Position numbers and translations under genes: made by a program. DNA of 64,000 nt from Cryptomeria japonica. Taxonomy: Eukaryota; Streptophyta; Pinopsida; Cupressales; Cupressaceae. The stretch is from the NCBI RefSeq assembly GCF_030272615.1, contig NC_081414.1, forward strand, positions 665,601,938 through 665,665,937. The letters are read 5' to 3'. The notes beneath the pieces were generated by a model that did no database searches, was not told the DNA's origin, and was given only the letters and a program-made list of their open reading frames with translations. Each line of letters begins with the position of its first letter. Within the stretch, counting starts at the first letter, position 1. This document shows, one piece after another, positions 33,110-45,570 of the stretch.

Positions 33110-36100
33110 ATGGCTTCCTCCTCTGCACCTGAATTCATTGCAAACCCTACTATAATTGAAGTTGTTAAGTGCCCTAGACCTGTATTTAAGATTATTCCTG
33201 AAATTGGGAAGAAAGATGATACCCTAGGAGCATTCTCAAAAATACCTAAAGGAGTTGCTTATGCTGAGGATCCTAGAATCTACATACATTGTCATATAGA
33301 AGAACTAGGAGATGATGAAATTAAGAATATGTACAAGATTTCTTATATGTGATGAAAATGGAAATGTTAAACTAGAACATAAGATAGACGAAACCCTAGG
33401 TTTTGTGGAGATTCTTAGTTTTCCCAATTTTCCAAGGGATGTTATAAGGATTGTGTTAAGAAGAGTTCATGGGGAGTTCTTTTGGTTGGATTCAAATCAT
33501 AAGATAACCAAAGAGGTAGTTAGGGTAGTGACAGACTTACCTTCCATCGGTCGCAGGCGTGATAAGACTAAAAAGGTGCCAAATAACATTGTAATGACCC
33601 TAACCGGCACAACCTTTGACAAGAGATCCTTGAGAGTAAACGATGTAAAGGATAACAATGTAAGGTTCATTAGCATGATTCTTGGATACAAAGTTACACA
33701 TGCCAATAGATTAAACTCTATTTCTAGCTTATGTATCAAAAGTGCTTATGACTTGGTAAACAACAATCCAAAAATTGACATATGTGAATGGTTGAAGGAT
33801 GAACTGATATACAACCTAAAGAAAATCAAAGGTGATAAGAAAGGGACTTTCAGATTTGGCAATCTACTTTTATGTTTAATGTTATATATTACCTAGCAAG
33901 TTCCCGGTATTGGTAGAAAGGATTTTGGTTTTGACATCTCGGTAGGAAAACAACTTCTGGACATTCTAAACAACATGGGAGATGACAGAGAAAAGAACAT
34001 AAATGAACATTTTTAAACACTAAAGGCTAGAATGAAAATTAGAGAAAGGCTATCTCAATCTATAGTAGATAAATATCAAAAGGAGATATGCTTTGTGATA
34101 AAGAAAGATGAAATTTGGATGGAGGCAGTGGTTCCAAGAACTATTTGAGTTATAGAAATGGGATATGAGGCAGATGAGAACATAATTGAAACTTATGCAA
34201 AAGCACTTCTAGAAGCCCCTAAAGAACCAATTGAAGAAATATTTGGTAATGCTGAAACAATTGAAAGCAAAGTTCAATCTTAGAAAAGAATAAAGAAAAC
34301 TGAACAGATAATTAGAAAAGGAACAAGGCAGGTAAAAGAAATCAAGGAAGATGTATTGAATAAAACTGGTATTAAGGAGAGTGACTTGAAAGGACTACAA
34401 CTGGAAACACATCTTTCACCGGTTGCTACCTCCTCTGAAAGTGAAAAGCCAACAGAATTTAAAAGGGTAGTAAGGAAAAGGAAAACCTCATTGGTACTCG
34501 CCCCTACACCTAAGAGAACAAGACAAAAACAATAGGTAGTCAGGCCTCTAGCAAAGAAAAGGAAGGAAAAACAAGTTATCCCTCCTTTGGACAAACTTTT
34601 GGATGAGCTAATTGAAGATGGCAAATTGTCAAATATCAGCAAGTTGTATAACACACTTTCGAATGATGAAAAAGAAAGTATAGAAAATAGTGTTATCTTA
34701 CACCTTGATATCTATAAGAAATTTTTGATGGAAGTTGTAGATGATATACCCAATGACTTGTATAGAAGGTTAGAAGCAAGAAGGGTAGCAATTGTTGAAC
34801 TGGATAAAAAGATCAAGATGGAAAGACTACTTGTAGTTCACCCAGTGAAATCAATGCAAGAGATAGATGAATTAATAAGTGAGGCTAACCGGACAATATT
34901 TTCAACCAGTCACCGGCATGTAGCACTAATGGCAAGAAGAGTTAATGAGATATCAGAAGAAATTGCAGACAAGTGGGATATATTCTTCATTGAAAAGGAG
35001 AAACAAGAAGAGATTAAGAGACCAAATACTTTTAAAGTCTATCAAAAAGAAAAGGATAAGGATAAGGGGAAAGGTGAAGTAGGTGGACCTCTAAGCATAA
35101 AGATAACAGACAACTTACCCCCACCTCCTTCTGATACTCCACTAGCAATAAAGAGTATGGAGACAACACACTAGGACACAAATCCTGATTCTATGGTGTT
35201 CTCTATAATGAATATCGACACACAGGAAGTCAACATTGTGGTTGATAAGGAATCAAGTGAGAAAAGAGATGTGACAATTGAGCCACCAGTAGAAGACACA
35301 ACAGTTGAGACAAATGTTGAAGATACAGTTGGAGACATTGAAATTGGGAGTGAGCAACAAACTGAACAGATAATGGATACAGGAAAAGTAGATAGCACTG
35401 GTGTATATAATGATATATCTACTGAGCAACCGACAACTGATAGCAGTGAAAAATCTGTTGAGATACCAACTGTAGACGTTTCAGGAGTAAGCACAGAAAA
35501 ACCGGAAGAAAACACAGAGTCACAAATAGAAAAACTGGTAGTGGATACCACTGAAAAATCATCAAAAGCACCATCAGAGAAACCATCAGTAGAGAGTACA
35601 AAGAAACAGGTAGAGCAACAAGATCATTCATAGGTACATTCAGAGACAATGCCATCGGCTACAACAGAAAAACCTAAACCTTTGGTAGTTAAAATGCAGA
35701 CACAAACTGACCCTCCAAAGAAAGAGGAAAGCAATGCTATTACTGGCACCAATGGATTACAAATTGTGAAGGTAGTTGGACAATCATCCGGAACCTCCAG
35801 GACTGAATTTAGACCATCTAATGTGACAGAGGTATTGCTAGATTCAATTAAAAATAATAGATTGTAATGCACTAGCACATAAGGCTATTGATGACACCAT
35901 ACCAATTTTGAAGATGATTGCACCCAAGTGTAATATAGAGAATAAAGATTCTTTAGGCCAATTAGACACATTGTATAAACACATAACCAACAATCTTCTA
36001 ACAATTGATCAAATCAATGAGTAGACTTTCAAAGTGAAAATGAATAAAGAGAAGGAAAAATTCTTTGAGGAGACAGTCAAGAAGAATAAGGAACATATGG

Positions 36101-36618
36101 ATACATTATTACCGGTACTAGGTAAGACAATTTTGGACTTCAAGAAATTGTATAGAGATACATGCAAAATAAAAATTTTGATAGATGATATAGATAAAGA
36201 GATCAACATAGCTCAAAAGGAAATCAATGATATTGTTGACAACTTAATAGGTTCATCAGATTCAATATCGATAGTAGAACAGGAAATTGTAGGATTTGAA
36301 GAGAAAATAGAAAAACTTGAAAAAGATAAGGAAAGGTTGAAATTTAAGGCAAAGGAACTGAAGTGTAGACTAGGTCCTAAACTGGATATCCTCATCTCTT
36401 TGAGCAAAGATATTTCAGAGGCTCTTGTTTCAGGACTTAAGACACTGGAAGAGAAAATGCACTTTCTCACCAGTACAATCCAAAGGACTGAAACAACACT
36501 AAAAGACAGTGAGAGATTCTACAATAGTCTGAATGTTGCCTTAGCAGATTTATATCAGATCATAACCAACCAGTTACAAGGATATAGATGGGAACTACAC
36601 TCAATTGACATTGAATGA
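33110..36618 (+). pseudogene. X1 ORF2: large protein of unknown function (broken)
   Basis: Starts MASSSAPEFIANPTIIEVVK. Conserved blocks shared with X2 and X3 are GAFSKIPKGVAYAEDPRIYI, RVHGEFFWLDSNHKITKEVV and KGTFRFGNLLLCLMLY (about codons 1-260). Next come a basic stretch (PTPKRTRQKQ), a block with PNDLYRRLEARRVAIVELDK (34587-35170), a Glu/Thr/Pro-rich stretch (35193-35860), and a C-terminal coiled coil (36034-36618). It has frameshifts near 33330 and 35860 and stops at 33894, 34014, 34147, 34281, 34533, 35172, 35631 and others. No pol motif is visible. It occupies the position of pol. I do not recognise a family. Confidence 0.7.
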
Positions 36619-36638
36619 CAACCTTTGTCATTGATGCC

Positions 36639-36825
36639 AAAGGGGGAGTAGTAGAGGATGAGAAAAAGAAATAAGGACAAGAAAAATGTATGACAGAAGA
36701 GATCATTTGCTCAGGGGGAGCACACTATTTTGACAATTTTTGGTAAGATAGTTTTTAACAACATTTTTGGATACACATTTTGGCTTTTTCTCATGAGTGT
36801 TGCCATCAATGCCAAAGGGGGAGAT
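36639..36825 (+). promoter_or_regulatory. X1 polypurine motifs (three)
   Basis: AAAGGGGGAG at 36639, CAGGGGGAG at about 36712 and AAAGGGGGAGA at about 36813, the last abutting the 3' LTR. Repeated polypurine motifs before the LTR are a known Sirevirus hallmark. Confidence 0.75.
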
Positions 36826-38021
36826 TGTTGGAAAATACACAGTCCAATGAGAAATTGTAGGTGATTGAAGGTATTGTCATTGATGGCAACCTTACAATCC
36901 TATGACACCGGCACAGGCATAGACACCGGCACCAACAGCAACATGTTGATATTTTGGTTATGTTGATATGGTTTTGTCACTGATGTCAACACCTATTAAC
37001 ACTTATCAACTCTAACACTTTGGATAATTGGCAATGTTCACCGGCAACCAAGTGACTTTATACACAGTCACCGGTATCTGGTACACTGATAGGATATATT
37101 GTTCACCAGCACTTGGAATGACATGGAAAACACTTGGTTATGTCAAAGACATCATTTGGACACTTTGTCTTGGAGATTTGTTTATTGGTATATTCGTGTT
37201 TGCATATTTGTTGTTACTGACAAATAGGTCCAAAATAAGCATCGACAGGCTTATCTATTCCAAATCAACACGACACTCTTTGGAGATGATTTTGTTGTTA
37301 TTGTAAATGCATTAAGCCGACATGTTAAATCGGATATTGCATCAGTTATTGATTTACTTGTAATTGTTTTATTGTAATATCTTTTAGAGCCAACCTACTA
37401 AAATTGGGCTTAGGTTATGGTATATATGTAAGATCTTATTTGTAAGATCGATATGCAATTGGGAAAAGGAATTGTCAGAAGGTATATGCGAGAATAAGAA
37501 GAGCTATACACGTAGACATCATTTGAAGGTGAAGCAAGGTTTTCGTGAAGACATATCATAACTACACCGGTACTGAATCCAACATATGAAGATGCTATTT
37601 TGAGTAGTACATCATTATTGGATTTAACCATCCAATTGTAGTCAGTGTGACTCCTATTTGTGTTTGAGCAATGATCTCTAGGCGCTTGGCCTTTTTGCAT
37701 GTGCAGATCCCATTTGTATACACATACTATCTGCAGTAGTATCATTTGATTGTGGGTAAGGTTTCCCACTGTGGTTTTTCCCCTTATAGGATTTCAACGT
37801 ATAAATATTGGTGTTATGTGTTGTGGATGTTATTGTCTTTCTGTTTCGTGCATTAATCTTTACTGGTACTGCAATTAACTGATAAACTGTATACCGACAT
37901 AAAGTTTGGTTTATCGGTATTAAGCATTAAGGTTGGTTAAGTTGTTTTTGGTTTTAATTTATTTGACAACTGATTCACCCCCCCCTCTCAGTTGTCTTCA
38001 GGACCTAACACGGAAAAGATG
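36826..38021 (+). repeat. X1 3' LTR, with a B-type LTR inside and the right part deleted
   Basis: 36826-36943 is the A-type LTR start (AATGAGAAATTGTAGGTGATT, part). 36944-38010 is a B-type LTR (TGTTGATATTTTGG to GGACCTAACA, 1,067 bp). CGGAAAAGATGG follows, matching the A-type LTR after its position 120. The expected 650 bp of A-type right part is missing before X2 LTR sequence starts. The 5' side of X1 also has a B-type end (30974) at the same A-type position, so the B insertion is older than X1's transposition or was spread by exchange. Confidence 0.6.
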
Positions 38022-38655
38022 GTCACAAATCTTATTTACTTTTGCTAATTTTATTTTACTGTAATTATCTTTTGTAAAAGCTAACATGGCATATTGTAAA
38101 AGACTCATATATATGTATGAGCTCTTATAGGTCATTTTGAGTAGCAAGGAGGTATGATTGAGAGAATATATTGATAATATTTTTGTATAAGGTGATATAG
38201 TTGACAGTGAAGGTTTTGGTTATAGACTAAGCTTAAACCGATACTAAACTTGGCATAGTTGATGTTGATTTGAAGCAGTACATTATATTGGATTTCATAA
38301 TCCACTTTTGTAGTCAGTGAGACTCTTATTGAGTAGTGAGCTCTAGGCAGTTGGCCTTCCTATATGTGCAGGACCCTCATTGTAAGTAATATTTATTCAT
38401 TGGCTAGTGAGTGAATATTGTGGGTCACAAATCCCACCGAGGTTTTTCCCACATCAGGTTTTCTCATTAAATATCTTGTGTTATGGTGTGTTTTCTATGT
38501 TGTCTCTATTGTTCTTGTTTACTATATTAATTCTTATTTACCGATACACCATTTTGGGATGCAAAGTACATAATAAGTTTAAATTTTCTGCTAACTGGTT
38601 AGACACTGATTCACCCCCCCTCTCAGTGTCTTTGGGACTTTCATTGATTCTAACA
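38022..38655 (+). repeat. X2 5' LTR, right part
   Basis: C-type LTR matching 43890-44286 plus 45346-45570. It ends TGATTCTAACA, followed by the primer site. It contains the LTR end word CTGATTCACCCCC and is uninterrupted at the point where the 3' LTR holds a solo LTR. Confidence 0.8.
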
Positions 38656-38657
38656 AT

Positions 38658-38670
38658 TGGTATCAGAGCC
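38658..38670 (+). other. X2 primer binding site
   Basis: TGGTATCAGAGCC, two bases after the LTR end at 38655. Confidence 0.9.
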
Positions 38671-38726
38671 TGGTCCTCTATTTTCAAAAGCCTAACAGCT
38701 TGAGAAAGATTCTGGCACTGGTACAG

Positions 38727-39839
38727 ATGGAGAACTTAAGAAAATAATTGGAAGGAGCTCTTGTAGACTATGATGCAGAGAAATTGAAGAATATCAAACT
38801 TGAAGATGATCTGAGGACTGCACAGGAATTCATTCAAGGACTTCAAGAGAATCTTACTATAGATCAAAATAAAATAAAAGAACTTCATGAGAAGATGCAG
38901 AATGATAATGATGAAAAGGATACTCTTAATGAACTTGTGAACAAGTTGAGACAAGAAAATAGTAATATGAAGAATGAAATGCAAGATATGACTATGAGGT
39001 TTTGTAAAGACATTGAAGACCGAAAGAAAAATGAAGATGACTTGACTAGGAGACTCAATGATGCTGGAAATGAAAATCTAAGACTTAGTCATGAAAATAA
39101 TATGTTGAGGATAGATTTGATTCACATGCAACATGATAAAACTGAGCTTATGAGACAAAAGGGAATTCTGGAAAATGAGTTGGCTACTGCAAATCAACAC
39201 AAAGAGAAATTCAAGAAAAGTTTAGAGGAATTTGATAACATGCTGAAAAATCAAAAACCTAATGGAGATACAAATGGACTTGGATTTGAAGTTGGAGAAA
39301 GTTCTGGTACTGCAAACAATCTAGATCAGAACAAACTAGTAAGACAACCTAATGCTTACAAGTTTAATGGCAAATGTTTCAATTGCAACAAATATGGTCA
39401 TAAAGAAAATCAATGTAGATTTAGAAACAATCAGAATATTAATGCACTCACCGGTCAATATTCCAAATGCAACAAAGTTGGTCATAATTCAGAAAACTGC
39501 AGAATGAATGTGAAATGTTATGTTTGTGGAAGATATGGACACTTATCCAATCAATGCAGAACATAAATCGACATAGGATATGGAAAATCTATTCAAAGGA
39601 ATAATGTGACGTGTTATGCTTGTAACAAAATTGGACATATTGCAAAAGTTTGTAGAAGCAAGACTTCACCGACAAATAATAAAGGATCCAGTTTGAAAGG
39701 AATAGAAAAGGTAGATAAGGTAAAGCAAGAATTTTCAAAACAATGGATTAGGAAGACAAATCAGAATGTTGATGAGACTATTTCTTCACCGGTAGAATAG
39801 AGTAACCCTCCACCAACAAGAGATTCTTCATTCAACTAA
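38727..39839 (+). pseudogene. X2 ORF1: coiled-coil and zinc-knuckle Gag-like protein
   Basis: 370 codons in one frame from MENLRK at 38727, with stops at 38745, 39564 and 39798. X1 reads Gln at the first and last positions. Codons about 10-190 are heptad-rich coiled coil; NGLGFEVGESSG follows; then knuckles CFNCNKYGHKENQC, YSKCNKVGHNSENC (first Cys lost), CYVCGRYGHLSNQC and CYACNKIGHIAKVC, and a Lys-rich tail. It lacks the N-terminal capsid domain seen in the X4 gag. Likely role: RNA binding and self-assembly of the particle, perhaps mixing with Sirevirus Gag (inference). Confidence 0.8.
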
Positions 39840-40141
39840 GAAGTAACCTTTGGGGGTATTGCAACAAATTGAATATCATGCAGATTACCCTCGATCGATG
39901 GTGAGAAGATAGATTTCTTCTTTACTGACAAATGTGTTAAGTTTTCACTTAACTGTCGAGCATTTAATATGGTTGGTAAGAGAAAAGTCATTACAAATCA
40001 TCAGATTTCCCTCATTTTTGATTCACCAAGCATTCAAATTAGCAGAGAGCGTGAAAAAGAGAAAAGACATTCAAGGCGAAGGAGTGAAGTGATCTTTTCA
40101 AGCATTCAGAAAACTTTAAGGCAGCTAAAGGTATTTTTCAA

Positions 40142-43100
40142 ATGGCTTTTTCTTCTGCTCTCGAGTTTATTGCGAACCCTACTATTGTGGAAAACGTAAA
40201 ATGCCCTAGGCTCGTGTTTAAAATAATTCCTAAAGTAGCTAAGCAAGATGATTCCATAGGAGCATTTTCAAAAATTCCTAAAGGTGTAGCTTATGCTAAA
40301 GACCCTAGGATTTATATTCATTGCAACATTGAAGAACTAGGTTTTGAAGATTTGATGAAAATATTTACCAATGTAATTTGTGATGAAAATGGCATGGTTA
40401 AACCCAAGCACAAGATTGTAGAAACTCTAGGTTTTGTGGAAATACTGAACATTCCCCAATTTCTGGAAGTAGTGAGAATTGTCCTAAGTAGATCACATGG
40501 AGAATTTCTATGGTTGTATTATGTTTGCAAATTTACCCAGCAAGCAATTAGGGTAGTAACTGGTTTACCCTCAACTGGCAGCAGACCTGACAAAACAAAG
40601 AAAGTTCCTAACAACAAAGTAATGACCCTAACTGGATCAACATCTGATAGTAGATCACTTAGAGTGAATGATATCAAAGACATCAATGTGAGATTCATAA
40701 GTATGGTGCTAGGTTACAAGACTACACATGCAAACAGGCTTAATTCAGTTTCTAGTCTTTGCATTAACAGTGCTTATGAAATTGTTAACAACAATACAAT
40801 GATAGATGTCTGTGAATGGCTGAAAGATGAACTCATAGATAATTTGAAAAAGATTAAAGGAGATAAGAAAGGGACATTTTGCTTTGGTAATCTTCTAGTA
40901 TGCTTAATGTTGTATTTCACTAAGGAAATCCCTGGTATAGGACCAAAGGACTTTGGATATGACATACCGATAGGAAAAGAATTACAGGAAGATTTTGCTG
41001 GCATGGGAACTACAAAGTACAACAACATAACTGAATACTTTAAAGCTTTTCGAGGTAAAATGAAAACTAGAGAAAGACTACCGCAGAGTGTAGTGGACAA
41101 ATATGACAAAGAAATCTATTTTGTCATCAAGAAGGATGAGACATGGATGGAAGCTGTACTCCCTAGGACCATATGGGTAACTGAAATGGGATATGAGGTA
41201 GATCTCAAAATTATTGAGACTTATGCAAAAGCTTTGTTAGATGCACCAAGAGAACCAATAGAAGAAGTTTTTGGTAGTGCAGAAACTATTGAAAGTGATG
41301 TGAAAAGAATGAAGAAAAGGAAGAGAAGAGAAAAATATATTAGAGATGCTTCGAAGAAGGTACAGGAAATCAAAGAAAATGTAATGAACATCAGTGGGAT
41401 ATCAGCTAGTGATCGGGAAGGACTACAACCAGAGGTGCACATTTCACCAGTTGGCACATCTTCTGACAGTGAGAAACCAATAGAGTTCAAGAGAGTTGAG
41501 AGGAAGAGAAAACCTTCACCGGTACCCTCTCCTTCACCCAAAAGAACAAGAAATTTAAGGAAGAAACAACAAGCAGTAAGGGGACCACCAAAGAAATTAA
41601 CTCCTAAAAAGAAATAGAAACCGGTCACTCCCTCATTGGATGATTTACTAAATGAAATAACTGATGATGGCAATCTGGCTAATGTGAGTAAATTGTATAA
41701 CATATTTAATGATTTAGACAAGGAACACATTGAGAACAATATTATCTTATACTTGGACATATATAAGAAAGTTTTAATTAAAGTAGTGGATGACTTACCA
41801 AATGATCTATATAGAAGATTGGATGCAAAAAGGATAGCAGTGATGGAATTGGATAAGAAACTAAAAATTGAGAAACTTTTAGCTGTACATCCGGTAAACT
41901 CAAAAGAGGAAATTGATGAACTAATCTCAGAGGCTAACCGATCTATTTTTGCCAGTGGTCACTGGCAAATAAGTTTAATGGCAGGTAGAGTAAATAAGAT
42001 TGTAGAGGAAACTACTGATAAATGGGATATATTCTTTGTGGAGAAGGAAAAATAAGAGGAAATGAACAGGCCAAAGAAAAAATTCAAAGTATATCAAAAG
42101 GATAAGGATAAGGGAAAAGGTAAAGTTGGTGGACTTCCAAACATCAATATTACTGATAATATACCGCCACCACCTTTGGATATAGCACCGACACATACTG
42201 ATGATCCACCGATTATTGACACTAAAGGTGTCACACGTGATGATACAAATCCTAAATCTGAGATACTATTCACCATGAATATGGACACTCAAAAAGTGAA
42301 TATTATTGTGGACAAGGATAATACAAAGGTTAAGAATGATAATGTTGGCAATGGCAACATAGCTGAGAAACCAGTAGAGATTGTTGAGGTTGAGATCCCA
42401 ACCCAAATAGAGAAATCATTACAAACAGAGCAACCATTGGATACTAGGAAGAATACTGAAGGTATAGATGCTGGCACAGGGCCACCGGAGACTGAGATAC
42501 TGACAATTGAGCATACAGAAAAACTGACAGAGGCAGAGTTACATACTAAGGTAGAGAAACCAACAATCACTGAGAAACCTAAACAATCAGGCAAACCTTT
42601 ACTAGCTGAAATGCAAAATTAGACTGGTCCACTAGAGGTAAACACAAGAAAAATGGTTACTAATGATGGAAACATAGAGGTAATAAAGGCAATTGGTCAG
42701 ACATACAACACATCATCAAGTGAATTCAAACCTACTAATGTAAGAGAGGTTCTCCTAGATTCAATAAAAAAGATAACGGATTGCAATACCTTGGTCTACA
42801 AAGAAATTGATGACACCATACCAATCCTTAAATTGATTGCACCGAAATGTAACATAGATCATGTTAAGGATTCTTTAGGTAAATTGGACACATTGTCTAA
42901 ATTTATTGCTGACAATGTAATAATGGTTGATAAAGTGAATGAGGATACAATTAAGGACAAAGTTGAAAAGGAGAAGAACAAATTATTTGATGACACCATA
43001 AAGAAGTGCACAAAACACATGAATACATTATTACTGGCACTAAACCCTACAATTTTGGAATACAAAGAGTTGTATAGAGAAACATGCAAACCACACATTC

Positions 43101-43513
43101 TAACAGAGGATATAGACAAGGAAATCAGTAAAATTAAGAAAGAAATTGAAGACATAGCTGATAACATTATTGGCTCATCCAGCCACATATCAGTTTTTGA
43201 GCAAGAAATGGCAGGCTTTAAAGAAAAACTGGAGAAACTTGAGAAAGAAAAGGCAAGGATTAGGTCTAATGCCAGAGAACTGAAAAATAAACTTGGTCCA
43301 AAACTGGACAATCTTATATCTCAGAGAATGGAAATATCCAAGGCATTACTTCAAGGAGAACAATCATTGGAGGAGCGCATGAATCATCTCACCAACATGA
43401 TCCAACAGATTGAGGCAACCATGACCGACAACAAAAGGTTTATGTAGAGTCTTAATTTGGTTTTAGCAGATATCTTTCAGATTGTAACCAACCGGTTACA
43501 GACCTTGAGGTGA
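40142..43513 (+). pseudogene. X2 ORF2: 1,123-codon protein of unknown function
   Basis: One continuous frame from MAFSSALEFIANPTIVENVK to 43513, with only four internal stops (41615 TAG, 42053 TAA, 42620 TAG, 43445 TAG). At the second and third X1 has Gln. Layout: conserved globular N-terminal part (codons 1 to about 380, with SKIPKGVAYAKDPRIYIHCN, TGLPSTGSRPDKTKKV and FCFGNLLVCLMLYF); a Lys/Arg-rich nuclear-signal-like stretch (about 455-495); a block with NDLYRRLDAKRIAVMELDKK; a variable Thr/Glu/Pro-rich part (640-830); and a C-terminal coiled coil (840-1100). No D-S-G, HHCC, DDE or YVDD motif, so it is not pol. A relation to the env-like third ORF of some Sireviruses is possible but unproved. 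Confidence 0.75.
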
Positions 43514-43561
43514 ATTTTTGTACTCGTTTGACAATTTTTGACAACCTTTGTCATTGATGTC

Positions 43562-43702
43562 AAAGGGGGAGTAGTGGGGAGAAAAATGATTATTCAGAGG
43601 AGATCATCTACTCAGGGGGAGCACATCTTTTTGAAAACTTTTTTGGACTTCAGTTTTTGGATTTTTCTCATGAGTGTTGCCATCAATGCCAAAGGGAGAG
43701 AT
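43562..43702 (+). promoter_or_regulatory. X2 polypurine motifs (three)
   Basis: AAAGGGGGAG at 43562, CAGGGGGAG at 43613 and AAAGGGAGAG at 43691. The last lies just before the LTR, whose first bases are TC instead of TG, a likely point mutation. Confidence 0.75.
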
Positions 43703-45570
43703 TCTTGGCATTCTACACTCTTATGAGAATAGTTGATGTTGCCATTGATGGCAACCATCTGGCAACCAACTAGTATTCATCTGGTAAGCCACTGGTAGTT
43801 ACCGGCACCAGCAATAGACTTCTACATTGACCAACACACACTTCAGCGACAACAACAACAATGCATACCGACACCCCAGCTGACAGGGAATAAACTTTTG
43901 TTTATTGAATTTTAATGTAATTATCTTTTGTAAAAGCCAACATGGCATATTGTAAAAGACTCATATATATGTATGAGATCTTATAGGTCATTTTGAGTAG
44001 CAAGGAGGTATGATTGAGAGAATATATTGATAATATTTTTGTATAAGGTGATATAGTTGACAACGAAGGTTTTGGTTATAGACTGAGCTTAAACAGGTAT
44101 TGAACCTGGCATAGTTGATGCTGATTTGAAGTAGTACATTATATTGGATTTCATAATCCACTTTTATAGTCACTGAGACTCTTATTGAGCAGTGAGCTCT
44201 AGGCAGTTGGCCTTCCTGCGTGTGCAAGCCCCTCATTGTAAGTAATATTTATTCATTGGCTAGTGAGTGAATATTATGGGTCACAATGTTGGTATTTTGG
44301 TATGGTTTTGTTGTTGATGTCAACACCTGCTAAATACACCTACTTTGGAGATCCAACAACATTCATCGGCAATCAGCAAACTGTTCAAACAATCACTGAT
44401 ATATGGTTAACTGACAGGATATAATGTTCACCGGTACCTACAATGACATGGAAGACACTTGGTAATGTCGAAGACATCATGTGGACACTTTTCCTTGAAG
44501 TAATATCATTGGTATATTCTTATTTGCATATTTGCTTTTACCGGCAAATAGGTCCAGGTTATCTAGGGTTACATCGACAGGTTTATCTTTTCCAGATCAG
44601 CATGGCACACTATGGAGATGATTTATTATTGTTATAAAAGCATTAAGCTGACATGTTCAATTGGTTATTGCATCAGATATTGTATTATTTGTAAAATGTT
44701 TTATTGTAATATCTTGTAGAGATGACCTACTAAAATTGGTCTTAGGGTATGGTATAAATGTAAGATCTTATTTGTAAGATCAAATGTGGAATGCAAAAAA
44801 GATTTAAGGAAGGATATATGTGAGATCAAGCAGAGATATACACAAAGACATCATTTGAAGGTGAAGTTAGGTTTTTGTAGAAGCATATCAGCATTACACC
44901 AGTACTGAATCTAGCATATGAAGATGCTATTTTGTGTAGTACATTCTCATTGGATTTAACCATCCAACTATAGTCAGTGTGACTCCCATTTGTGTTTGAT
45001 CAATGAGCTCTAGGCTGTTGGCCTTTCTACATGTGCAGACCCCTCTTTGTACACTTACTATCTATAGTAGTATCATCTGATTGTGGGTAAGGTTTCCCAT
45101 CATGGTTTTTCCCCTTACAAGGTTTCCACGTACAAATATTTGTGTCATGTGTTGTGGTTGACTTTGTGCTTATGTTTCATGCATTAATTCTTACCGGTAC
45201 AACATTTCCTGTTAACACTGTTTACCGACACAATTAATTGTCTTACCGGTATTAAGCATTAAGTTGGTTAATAAGATTTTGGTTTGAATTTATTAGACAA
45301 CTGATTCACCCCCCCCTCTCAGTTGTCCCTAGGACCTACACACAAATCCCACCGAGTTTTTTCCCACACCCAGTTTCCTCATTAAATATCTTGTGTTATG
45401 GTGTGTTTTCTATGATGTCTCTATTGTTCATGTTTACTGTATTAATTCTTATTTACCAGTACACTGTTTTGGGATGCAAAGTACATAACAAGTTTAAATA
45501 TTTTGCTAACCGGTTAGACACTGATTCACCCCCCCTCTCAATGTCTTTCGGACTGTCATTGATTCTAACA
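43703..45570 (+). repeat. X2 3' LTR, interrupted by a solo LTR
   Basis: Runs from TCTTGGCATTCTACACTCTT to CATTGATTCTAACA. Without the insert (44287-45345, including one CACAA) it is about 810 bp. Right flank TTGGCTTTTGAAACC aligns with Ty3 copy 1 at about 18968. Confidence 0.85.
44287..45340 (+). repeat. Solo B-type LTR with target duplication CACAA
   Basis: 1,054 bp, from TGTTGGTATTTTGGTATGG to AGGACCTACA, flanked by CACAA at 44282-44286 and 45341-45345. The intact site GGGTCACAAATCCC is present at 38421. It is related to 36944-38010 and to about 30010-30974. Confidence 0.93.

Larger units (their letters stand above)
28820..38021 (+). mobile_element. X1: two-ORF non-autonomous Sirevirus-like element
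   Basis: Mosaic 5' LTR (28820-31622), primer site (31625), ORF1 with zinc knuckles (31694-32790), ORF2 (33110-36618), polypurine motifs (36639, 36712, 36813) and a 3' LTR starting 36826. No protease, integrase or RT motif is present between the LTRs. It is inserted in the 5' LTR of X2. The 3' LTR is truncated: after a nested LTR (36944-38010) only about ten bases of LTR-A remain before X2 LTR sequence. Both ORFs carry stops and frameshifts, and X1 is more decayed than X2. The right boundary is approximate. Confidence 0.7.
38656..43702 (+). mobile_element. X2: interior of a two-ORF non-autonomous Sirevirus-like element
   Basis: Primer site 38658, ORF1 38727-39839, ORF2 40142-43513, polypurine motifs and 3' LTR 43703-45570. 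The 5' LTR is spread over 25839-25854, 28684-28819 and 38022-38655 because other elements inserted in it. Both ORFs keep a single reading frame interrupted only by stops, so X2 is the best preserved coding version of ORF2. It inserted in the shared LTR of the Ty3 tandem. Confidence 0.85.

Noticed and set aside
33110-36618. ORF2 as a host gene
   Set aside because: It lies between LTRs with primer site and polypurine tract and occurs three times in the same context.
40142-43513. Stop codon reassignment or programmed readthrough to explain the in-frame stops
   Set aside because: Stops are at different positions in each copy, match Gln codons in sisters, and are accompanied by frameshifts in X1 and X3. 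Mutation is sufficient.
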